A stretch of DNA of 64,000 nt from Rugalucina vietnamica (Eukaryota > Mollusca > Bivalvia > Lucinida > Lucinidae): contig OZ024873.1 of the NCBI GenBank assembly GCA_964017185.1, positions 52,376,760 through 52,440,759 on the forward strand. Direction: 5' to 3'. A model generated the notes under the pieces. That model was not told where the DNA came from and did no database searches. It saw only the letters and a list, made by a program, of their open reading frames with translations. Position 1 is the stretch's first letter. The number at the start of each line of letters is the position of its first letter. The position numbers and the translations under genes are program-made. Below are positions 52,957 through 62,113 of this stretch, piece by piece.

Positions 52957-53249
52957 AACCAGGGTTAACCGTGGCCAAATGTTTAAAGCCGGTTTTCCCC
53001 GGTGGCGTTCCGGTTCACCCCGGTGAAGTCCCGGTTCACCCCGGTGCCGTCCCGGTTCACACGCTTGCTAACATTTTCAATACCTGCAAACACCAGGGCA
53101 CAGCCGTGGCGGGACCGGCAGTCACCGGAGTAACACCGTAACTGCGAGAACACGATCAATTTGGTAGGAACATTTCCCCGGTTTATCACGGTATACCGGC
53201 TTGTCTTCACCGGGGCTAACCGGTGTTGAACCGGAACAGTGCGAACGGG
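52957..53249. repeat. GC-rich island with CCGGTTCACCCCGGTG repeats
   Basis: About 290 bases of CCGG-rich sequence in AT-rich surroundings. The phrase CCGGTTCACCCCGGTG recurs near 53010-53060, and inverted relatives (CACCGGGGCTAACCGGTGTT) appear near 53210. The ends are not clear. Probably a MITE or internal minisatellite and not a CpG-island promoter, since no gene starts here. Confidence 0.55.
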
Positions 53250-53378
53250 GACTACGTGAGACAAAGTATCACACTAATGATTCATATTGGTTGTCCGGGC
53301 ATTGTATGTCTTGCTTGAATGACTAACGTTCAACTGTTTGTATTGTTTATATTTTTAGTGCTGTACTTGTCGATCGAT

Positions 53379-53418
<40 letters not shown>

Positions 53419-53420
53419 CA
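53250..53420 (+). repeat. Duplicated segment (partner of 51.65-51.80 kb) with poly-T
   Basis: Same sequence as the partner, with a ~40-base poly-T (53378-53418) immediately before CATTACGAAAAC. Confidence 0.75.
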
Positions 53421-53935
53421 TTACGAAAACCACGGGCGCTCGATGACAGGACCATTTTTGTGCATTTTCACGCGTTTGGAGACTCTAACGGTACGTCCAT
53501 GCAATTACTTTACCCGTTTGGAGATAACTTACTTTACCCATAAAACCTTTTCTATCAATCCTCAATCAACCCTCGTCTATGTGCTTCTATATAGACAAGG
53601 CCGGAAACGCGGTGTCCTAGTTTAATTGGGCTCATGGGTTTCCCCGCATCTCAAACTCATACTTACATGTAACTTTACCATTATTTCATACTGGGTGTCT
53701 GCACATGAGTGTCTTTGTAAAATGTCTCACTCATTGCCCTCATCCAATGGAAGAAATTTGATATTTTCAATATATTTGCTCAAAACATCGATTGTGGGGA
53801 CATGTTCGAACCGCCTCGCGGAGGCGGTTTTAACGACTACCCACAATCTATGTTTTGGAGCAAAGATAAGAAAAAAATAGGCATACTCCTGAAAACTCCA
53901 GCTTTTCTGTGTGAAAGTGGGGTATAAGGGGTAAA
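53419..53935. mobile_element. Hairpin MITE, CAT...ATG family (copy 7, internally expanded)
   Basis: The left end CATTACGAAAAC lies at 53419, ~320 bases of unrelated sequence follow, and the usual central palindrome (GAACCGCCTCGCGGAGGCGG) and right arm occupy 53755-53935. The right terminus is replaced by a Penelope-like fragment. Confidence 0.7.
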
Positions 53936-54285
53936 GAAGGCAAAGATCAGGAAAAGGCGCAATCAGAAAGAGCGTCTTTAGCCCAACATTAAATTTGGAA
54001 ATCAACTCATAGTGTCTGCGATAAAATTTAGAAAATGTTTTTCGAAGTTTATGAAACCGATAGTTCTGCTGGAGAGGTTTGGCTGTAAATCCAAAAATGG
54101 GGGCTTCGGTATCTGTGGTGTTGGCTTTATTCAACTGTATTTCAGGTGGATAACTTTGATTGACCATGCCTTCAAAATAAGGATTGTCAATGTTCAAAAG
54201 GTCATCCGGTACCTAGAAATCGAATTGAAGGCCTCGATAACATCAGCTTGATTGTCATGATTAAGAGAATCCATGAAATCATTTG
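53936..54285 (-). mobile_element. Penelope-like fragment (copy I)
   Basis: Minus strand: a few bases of tail joined to part of the RT C-terminal region (NIDNPYFEGMVNQSYP, TDTEAP; then KLRKTFSKFYRRHYE), with an internal deletion between them. The region upstream reads EAFNSISRY, preserving sequence that copy H has lost before the LDD box. It is frame-broken and also gives an empty site for the TTAA transposon of copy E. Confidence 0.8.
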
Positions 54286-54692
54286 GCTTGGTTTAGAGTT
54301 TGGTTCTGAACATAACCGGGACAGGTAGGCCTTTGCTTTATCTTCTACTTTTTCACAACTATGCAGTAGTTTTCTTTAGAGAACAGCTAAGACGGCAATA
54401 AAAACAATGAGTTATATAAGTTTCAATTGAAAACAGCGATTGCATAATGGTATTACAAAACATTCCGGTTATTCTTGGACTTCACTGCATAGTCATAGAA
54501 TGAAAGCATGTTTAGTTATTTAGTTATTCTTTCTTGATTCTGCTCTAGCGCAACGTTTAATTGCTTGTTAGAGAATATTGTATTAATTGGATTATTACAG
54601 ACAAAATCACAAACATTTTTTAAAAATTTTATACGAGATTTAGTAACAATCAACAAAATCAAACAAATAAATACTTCACAATTTAACACACG

Positions 54693-54742
<50 letters not shown>

Positions 54743-55010
54743 AATACAAAATCATAATATATATAAGGCACCATGTATGACAATCAATAACATTAACACT
54801 CTTTTTGTCATGTAATTTTAGCACATCACATATTATACACAGTGTAATTTTAATGGTCACCGTCATTCAGAAACGTAACGATTCTAACGAATAAGCTGTC
54901 AATAAACGCTCATATTAGAAATGATCGACGATTCAAACAAGCTCACACTACCAAAGTATGGTTCGTTGAGTCTTAATGACTTAATGTGTTTTTAGTATGA
55001 CAGTTCATAA
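54286..55010. other. 3' flank of the GPCR gene, with (CA)n microsatellite
   Basis: 54686-54740 is a (CA)n run. The rest is AT-rich and would lie in or beyond the 3' untranslated region of the minus-strand GPCR. 54290-54420 is the diverged relative of 52062-52297. Confidence 0.55.
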
Positions 55011-55268
55011 TTATGACTGAAATTCAGGATCAGCCGAAGCTCTGTACACAAGCTGAAAATACTGAGCCCGTGTCCGGTTTCTCCGTGCGTCTGACGATGA
55101 GGTACATGTCTGAAACTCCGCAACATCCCCTGTATCAGGACGAGAACCAGTGTCACGTGACTTACGGGTAAACAATACCCGGATGCTCCGCCGGAAATTA
55201 CGTGACATGAAACAGTAGATAATAGGATTTATACAAGACTGTATAAAGGGCAGACAATCCACGATGAT
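55011..55268 (-). CDS. Class A GPCR, terminal coding exon (TM7 and C-tail)
   Basis: Last coding exon of a rhodopsin-family receptor at the cell membrane, 85 codons plus stop. It begins right after a good acceptor (TTTCAG on the minus strand, 55269-55274). The peptide opens IIVDCLPFIQSCINPIIYCF: TM7 with the conserved NPxxY-type NPIIY. MSRNFRRSIRVLF follows, the helix-8 segment with the usual hydrophobic/basic pattern. The remaining ~50 residues are a Ser/Thr/Arg-rich cytoplasmic tail (TCTSSSDARRNRTR) suited to kinase and arrestin contact. The preceding exon is 56861-56986; both introns are phase 0, so the frames join. CFMSRNFRRS is commonest in peptide-type receptors (allatostatin/galanin- or CCK-like), but the ligand cannot be told. 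Confidence 0.88.
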   Translation of the reverse strand: MIVDCLPFIQSCINPIIYCFMSRNFRRSIRVLFTRKSRDTGSRPDTGDVAEFQTCTSSSDARRNRTRAQYFQLVYRASADPEFQS

Positions 55269-55762
55269 CTGAAATGTAAAAGTAGATGATTAGACATGTT
55301 TCTATTATATTATAGACATGCGCATATATTTACGATATTCCTTTCAACGTCACGATCTAAGGTCAGACAAACCTTCATTAAAGGTAAAATATGGTATGGC
55401 TATAGTTTACATTATGAAGCCATATACATTTGAGTATGATATGACATATTGATAATCAAATTGTTATATTTGCTGAAAGGTCGTTAATATATGCGTGAAT
55501 CTATGTTCATAATCAAATTGTTACATTTGCTAAAAGGTCTCGTTAAGTATATACGTAAATCATTATCTGTGTTTCCGAAAATATGCTCATGTGTCCTTAA
55601 AGAGTACAATGTAGCGCCTAAGTACATTCCAACTAGTGCATCTTTTATATAAAAAAAGATCACGATTTATTGTTTTTCATAACGTTGTTTTTCAGCTGAA
55701 TTATGGCAACTCGATAAAAGCATGTCTAAGACAAATCCATTGAGAGGAAATAAAACTTATAC

Positions 55763-55975
55763 CATTACGAAAACTTGCCCATGCAATATACAAACATTTA
55801 AAAAAATATGTCATTCACTTAAAATGTTTGATATTTCTAATGTTTTTGCTCAAATCTTTGATTGTGGGTACACATTAGAACCGCCATGCCGAGGTAACGT
55901 GTACCCACAATCTATATTTTGGTGTAAAACGAAGAAAAATGGGCCTACCCAAGTATACCACAGTTATCATGATGC
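55763..55975. mobile_element. Hairpin MITE, CAT...ATG family (copy 8)
   Basis: Starts CATTACGAAAACTTGCCCAT and ends ATCATGATG. Shortened central palindrome. Two related loci (32959 and 52785) show the uninterrupted target ACTTATACGTTATC, so insertion added the element with at most a 1-bp duplication. Confidence 0.88.
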
Positions 55976-56376
55976 GTTATCATTTTGTGTGCTTTGTTAT
56001 TCAATAACCATCGATGAGCTTTAAAGGCTTAGCTTCTGAAAGAGCTAAATTGGTACCACTGTTTAGCCGATTTATGACCCCTGCTGGTGCAATATGGTAT
56101 AGAGATCAAAGGAATGTCATAATAGGAAATTATATCAACGCATCAGGGGGTAATAAAGAGGCCCCTAAAGGATAATACATGTACCTGTAGTACTATATGG
56201 TCCCTGCATAACATGTGCAATAATTTTTTCCCCTCTGCAATGCATATTATTTTTTCTTGTTCTGCCCCCTTGTAACTGATTCATTGTCAGGCCATTAAGT
56301 TTTCTAGTGTCCTTTCCCTTTACATTGATCAGCTAATGATCCTCAATAGACAGGAATATAGGTCTTTAACAAATAA

Positions 56377-56626
56377 CATCAGGAAAACGTGTCCGTGTAA
56401 TGAATACCCTCTCAAACCTCATTTTTATATAGTAAAACAGGGGTATACCATTTTTCTTATTTTTGATTCAAAACATAGATTGCGGGTACTTGTTAGAACC
56501 GTTTCGTGTACGCATAATCAATGTTTTGAACAACAATGTTAAAATATTTTTTTTTTCCGAATGAAATATTCAATTTTTAAAAGTGAAAATTTCTCTGTAT
56601 ATTGCATGGACACGTTTAGTAATACG
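56377..56626. mobile_element. Hairpin MITE, CAT...ATG family (copy 9)
   Basis: Starts CATCAGGAAAACGTGTCCGT; the right end is GCATGGACACGTTTAGTAAT. One arm of the central palindrome is largely lost (GAACCGTTTCGTGTACG). Confidence 0.85.
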
Positions 56627-56860
56627 TGGAGCAGAAAGTTTCTCTTTGTTTTATCTTTTCTTTTAATAAACCAACCGCACTCTACTCTGAATGGTAAACT
56701 TGAGGTTTTTAGGGAATTAATGAGCGAACTGTTAGCACTGGGTATTATTTTTTATCTGAAAAATGTCGTTTTTATTACTGCAAAATTGTTGTTTATTGCA
56801 TATAATGATGGGAGACTGTAATCATTATGTTTTCCGATTTTACTTGTTTCCGGCTCTCAC

Positions 56861-56986
56861 CTTGACAATATAAGCTTCTTCTGAGAACAGAAACGGCAGC
56901 TGTAATTTCTTGAATATCCTTAATGTCAGCTTAGGCCCCCAGCAGAGTAAGAACGCCACTATAATCATGAGCAATAGTTTTATGAT
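56861..56986 (-). CDS. Class A GPCR, penultimate exon (TM6)
   Basis: 126-bp exon, exactly 42 codons, bounded by TTTCAG acceptor and AAG/GTGAGA donor on the minus strand. The peptide starts IIKLLLMIIVAFLLCWGPKL: TM6 with the toggle motif CWxP, here CWGP. An extracellular loop RIFKKLQLPFLFSEEAYIVK follows, leading straight into TM7 in the next exon. It was too short and non-ATG to appear as an ordinary reading frame. Two decayed copies of this exon lie at 33.9-34.6 kb. Exons for TM1-TM5 should lie to the right on the minus strand; none was confidently found before the window ends, so the gene is partial here. Confidence 0.85.
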
Positions 56987-56999
56987 CTGAAATAATGAT

Positions 57000-58770
57000 T
57001 GAACAATAAGTGAGCACCGTCAGTAAAATATTTGCCTCTGGCATTTTCAACTACAGAACGCTCGGACTGCTTCGGTTCTTATAAAATGATAAAAATAAGA
57101 ACAACTATACATATCTATTGTCGAGTAACACTACTCCAAAATTAATCAAAATATTTGGCTGCATGGGCTCATGGGACCATTTAATTTCCTTTACGTCATA
57201 AAACTGATGTCTCCTCAAAATCAATTATGAAATAACCACGACAGATGTTTTATGTGCCAAATCGGATAACGAAACTCTCAGCATGGCACTTTTTTAACCA
57301 TTAGCGGTACGAATAAGTATTTATATGTCAGCTGCACCTGAGTACAGACTAGCAGCGATTATTCTAAGACAAGAACTCTAGGTCTACGTTAAAGGTATCA
57401 AAATGCAGGACACGAAAACATAATAATTATAATCAAACGTTTTCATTATAATCTACAATCGTTAACACTTCTATATCCATCGCCAGTTTCCAGAGTTTTT
57501 GCTTTTTTTTCTTAATCACTTAGCTTGTCACAATAAATTCTTATAAAGAAGATAATTGCTTTTGCAGCAATAAGATAAAAAAGATAAACTTCTTGACTGT
57601 GGCCACCTGTTTGTTTCAATAATAAGATGAAACCATTTGCCTCTGATTTCGACTTTGTTTCAAAATTAAACAGTGGATGCAGTGCCTGATTAGACTAAAT
57701 GAAACGCTGATCTGAGTCTATAAAGATTTTAAGGTGGCTTTTTTTCAACATTGAGAATTTCAATACATATGCATGTGCATACGTGCTGCATTTTTATCAA
57801 AATATTTAGGTACCCACGTGTTGAGTACCCACCCAGTGTGAAATTCCACAATTTACGAATACATGTATATACATACAAATAAACACGAACTTATGAGTAC
57901 CCCAACAAGACCTCAACGATTTCGTACTAACGGTTTCAAGTCTTGACTAGAAATTTCATGAACCAGCTTAATCCGAATACCCACAATTTTATGCGATTTT
58001 TAATTTTGTGAGCACTCTTATAGTAAAGACAAACATAATTTGTCCATGCTATGTGTAACAACAAGATTAGTTTCCAACGTTTCAATATATGCACTTTAGA
58101 ATACCAACTTATTTCGAATACACTCAAACTTGAAGACTCATTGAATATTTCAAGTACCTAAACTTTGTGTAGTAACATCTCTAAAATATCTATATCTTAT
58201 TATTTGCCACCAATTCTGTGTGCCTACAAAATTTGATATTTCATTATACCCACACTTTTGAGTACCCACGTGTTTTGGGTACCAACAAATTTGAAGACTA
58301 CAAATTTCATCTGCCCAAAATTTGAGAAAATAAAAAGGATAGTTTCAAAAATTTTAAAAGTGCTACCAAATTTTGAATACCCCAATTTTGAGTATTCATA
58401 TATATAAGTACCCACTAGCTTCTTACACAAAATGGACCGAGAGAAAACTGAACAAAAATGAAACCTGATATAGGACATCTGGAGACTGTTAATTGCTCTT
58501 TTCACAGTCTACTGATAATGATGATAAAAACTGAAAGCTACAATATATTTTTCTGAGATTTATTACCGGCTCATTCAGCTCCATTGGAGCTATTTTTTGG
58601 CGATGGATATAGGAGTGTTAAGTATGTTTAGAGAGTAAACTAATTCAGCATGTTCGTCATTCATTGATTTTGTCAACATTTATTGACAGCAAGTTATCAC
58701 CTACAGTCAGTGTTCTTGTTCTTATTATTTTTTTTTATAATCAGTTTTACGTCCCTTTCAAGATTATTTC
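57000..58770. other. Probable GPCR intron or flank; degenerate GAGTACCCAC words
   Basis: No exon was recognised. From about 57790 to 58430 the phrase (T)GAGTACCCAC, and variants such as GAATACCC and GGTACCAAC, recurs irregularly together with CAATTTTG. It looks like a decayed tandem repeat. Confidence 0.45.
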
Positions 58771-58774
58771 AGCT

Positions 58775-58974
58775 CATTTGAGACGTGCCAATCAGAAGGT
58801 GGGCGAAAACGGGAGAACCCCGAGAAAAACCATCTGGCACACCCGCAAGAAGAACATGGCTTGTCTCACATGTGGCCAGTGCGGGGCTCGAACCCACACC
58901 AGTCACAGCGGTGAGATGGTCGAGTGATTTTAAAAGAAACAGCGCTCTTAACCGCTCGGCCACGGGGGCCGCTA
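58775..58974 (-). mobile_element. tRNA-Ser/Leu-like SINE
   Basis: Minus-strand head GCGGCCCCCGTGGCCGAGCG with A box GTGGCCGAGCGGTTAAGAGC and B box GGGTTCGAGCCCCGCA, and a long variable-arm-like stretch between them. The tRNA part is followed by an unrelated ~90-bp body (GAGACAAGCCATGTTC, GCCCACCTTCTGATTGGCAC). The 22-base anticodon-side insertion and lack of acceptor pairing exclude a working tRNA. Confidence 0.8.
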
Positions 58975-58984
58975 TTCAATGTTC

Positions 58985-59349
58985 TTAAAGTGTATCCTAT
59001 TTGTACGTATATTTGAATTACAGGTGCCACAAACACATGTTCTGAAATAAACTAAAAGTAAGAACATAAAAAAAGAAAGAAAAAGAAATGTAATAGCGAT
59101 CCACGATGACTGAAAAAAGATAAGCGCATTAATGCGTGTTCGGGGAGACTTTTTAGGGCCGCCTAAAACCTTAAGTTAAAACTTTGGAATTCTAGATAAA
59201 CAAATCAGTGTTTAACGGAAACCGATATTCAGTTTCTGAAGTGTATGCTATAATAAGTGCTTCCTATTCCTGTTTTTCAACTTTGTCCAAGTTGACATGT
59301 CCTCCTTAGTTTGTCAGACAGATCTGAATATGATTTTATTACTATCATA
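58985..59349. other. No gene seen
   Basis: AT-rich spacer. A short stretch near 59100 resembles the TM7 exon start (ATCCACGATGA.CTGAAA) over only ~16 bases and is not called. Confidence 0.45.
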
Positions 59350-59585
59350 CGAGCCTTTGCGTGAGAAAACTAACCAGTTGGGTTCCGACCAGGTCCGACA
59401 GAAACCGATCTGTACAAGCACAGAAGATGGACAGAGGCTGGAAATTTTGGATTTAGAAAGTAGAGGAATTGCACTATCCATGTAGCGAATACAAAGGCGC
59501 TGATCAGCTTCGCGGTTACTGCGAAGCTGATCTTCGCCTTTGTTTTCGCCTATGCAGATTGTTTGTTTTCCCATGCGGCGGCTCA
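59350..59585. mobile_element. Fold-back MITE, TGAGCC family (copy 7)
   Basis: 236 bp, with ends ACGAGCCTTTGCGTGAGAAA / CCATGCGGCGGCTCA and the GCGCTGATCAGCTTCGCGGT hairpin well preserved. Confidence 0.88.
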
Positions 59586-62113
59586 CATTATTAGATTTTC
59601 TATATGTATGTGACATTTAAAACAGGCAATGAATAAAAGAATCTAAGAACCATATGAGGGCAACACAAAACTACTCACAACAAAACATAAAACGAGTCGT
59701 TTAACGTGTAAACGCGAAAAACAGCTGCATGGGAAATGTAGCTAATTGCCGGTTTTATGCTACATTGTACAGGCAGAGTGCAATCCACCAGGTTTCTTAA
59801 TCAGCAAGTTTACAGCTAGGTCTCTGTTGGACCTGGTCGTAAACTCTGAAGACAGGTTCTCTCGAGCGCCGCAAGTCAAAAAACTCTCCTTTTTAAGTCG
59901 AGATTTTGCAATAAAACCAAGGGAGCAGCTGCTTAATGTTACAAAATGATATAATGCATGACACCGTGCTGCTTATTGCACTATTCCAGAAACGTTATCC
60001 ACTTGTCAGGGTCACAAAACAGGAGATCATAAAACCAGAAAAAGAATGATATCGACATAAAGGAGTGTGCGGTATGTCTAGATAGCGAAAAGAGGCTCTT
60101 TTTGAAAACAACGCGAAGAAGAGGCAAAAAGAGGCATTTTATCATCAAAATAGAGACGAAATGGTGTAAATTCAATTAATTTGAGGTACAAAATTGATTT
60201 TGCTACTTTGAAAATGTTGACGATAGTCTATCACTATCACGATGTTAGTCCGATAGTAGTGGTTAAACAAATTTTCCTTGTTAAAAGGAACGCTTGGCTA
60301 GTCTGTGTAAAACATTATTTCGTCTATACTGCAAAACTGGTCCCGGATGGGTTCCCATATGGGGTCCCATATTTTGATCAAAATTTTCAAATATTCGAAT
60401 TCTTTGAATAAACGATGATTTACATCATTGAAATGACCTTATAAACTACACACGCATATGATAGTGCCATTTTGATGACCGTAAAAAATGGTCCCGGAAT
60501 TTGGTCTCGAGTTTCACTCCTTCCCCAGCAGAAGACTTCCTAGACCATTCCATATCACAAACCAATGTTGAACTTTGCTTAACCTACCTGCTCTGGATTT
60601 TTACTGGCTCATTCTTGTGGTAAATACAACGTCATATCTGAGCGTCTGCAAGTTTCCTGTTCTGTTTATAGAGCTGCTGAAAACTCACTCTGATAACGAA
60701 AATTCAAATACTTCAAGTCCCAAGTATTAAATGCACAGAGAAGCCCACAAAATACCATTTATCCCATGTGCAAGCGTGGACCAAAATATGACTAATGAGA
60801 ACATTTGCTTTTGCTATGCTTCATGCAGACAACTTAGGCACTGTTTAAATGTGGCTGTTAAATAGTAAACAATGTAAACATTTATTTCTTTTGGTACTGC
60901 AGTGCGTTGGCTCAATAGATTTATTACTAAGTGCAGCTATTAACAATGTTATAAAGTTCAGAAGCTACTATAGGTAACAACAATATGTTAATTTTAGATC
61001 CTCTAGCAGACGCTTCTCCGGGAAAATGCCCACGCTGGAGCTGACCCACTTTAAGGTTTTCCGCAAGTAAAATTTCTTTAGTTACCGCTGTTGTCTTATG
61101 ACAATGCAGTGGAGCAGCAGTTGTCTTATGACAATGCAGTGGAGCAGCTAAAAGACTTCCTCGGAGGATACCATTCGTACTTCGTCGGACCTTGGACTAG
61201 TTCCGGGTTTTAGCATTATCCGTCCAGAACGCCAGCTATATGTAGTGCCAAGCACGTCATTCTTCCCACAAGTCAATTGACAACAAGGTCTGGTTACCGT
61301 TTTTAATTGCTTTATAATGCGACAAGAGTAGCAAAAAATTGCGACTGGAACCAGGCCCCTGGCTGTCAAAGGGAAACCCCACGGATTGAAGGAAAAGACC
61401 CCGCAGATTGAAGAGAAATCCTCGTTCCGTCTCAATTGCTTGGCGCTTGCAACAAACAAATGTGTCATCCATAAGGCAATATACGCGCGCGTCACTCAAC
61501 ACCTACCGTGATATTCACAACTACCAATTAAAGATGCTCAGTTACAAGGTCATCGCATTTTTTCTCGATATAAAATATTTCGAAAGTCTTACACATGCAC
61601 TCTTAGCATACTGATACTATCGCGCTATCTTAAATAAATAATTTGTGTTGCAACATAAGCATCATTAACACCTCTTTTCGTAATCAAAAACCTCTTTTCG
61701 CAAAAGTAGCCCTACCGTGGCATCTCCGTAAAGAAAATAAAATTGCTATAAGAAAAGCACGTGAGAATATCAAGTGTTAATTGAATGGTTTTTGTAAATA
61801 CTCCATAAGCTATCTATTCGTTTTGCGCAGGAAACTAGCAGATGTGTCAACAAAATCTATACATGTTGTAAAAAGGTCATATCAAGAACAGAAGTATAAC
61901 GATTATATCCTTTGGAAGCAGTAAAACATTCAAAGGGTGAAGGTGGACCATATTGTACATGTACAATTTCGGGTGATGAATCCTTATCAGTGACCCTTTA
62001 CAAAGGCTGGCAACAAAACCCAGAGACTTGTGTTGAAATTCCAAGAATTTACATCAGGTGTGTCTACATCACATTTAATTCGCAATGGGACCCAAACAGT
62101 TAAAACATGATTA
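59586..62113. other. No gene seen; one 30-bp tandem duplication
   Basis: 61091-61148 is two copies of TTGTCTTATGACAATGCAGT plus GGAGCAGC. No other structure. A minus-strand frame at 61.15-61.5 kb contains VPVAIFCYSCRIIKQLK, faintly TM5-like but without the proper Pro-Tyr spacing. Confidence 0.45.

Larger units (their letters stand above)
55269..56860 (-). other. GPCR intron carrying two hairpin MITEs
   Basis: 1.6-kb intron between the TM6 and TM7 exons with donor GTGAGA (reading down from 56860) and acceptor TTTCAG. It contains a repeat related to 52.49-52.84 kb and CAT...ATG MITE copies 8 and 9. The hairpins would be present in the pre-mRNA. Confidence 0.75.

Noticed and set aside
58872-58974. 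Functional tRNA-Ser or tRNA-Leu gene
   Set aside because: The A and B boxes are present, but the acceptor does not pair and a SINE body follows directly.
59090-59125. Possible second TM7-type exon start or DRY-like motif (VIVDRY)
   Set aside because: Only ~16 bases resemble the real TM7 exon start. The following sequence is poly-pyrimidine and not protein-like.
61148-61495. Minus frame with VPVAIFCYSCRIIKQLK, as a TM5 exon of the GPCR
   Set aside because: The Pro-to-Tyr spacing is wrong for TM5, and no consensus acceptor or donor in a fitting phase is clear. Kept only as a remark.
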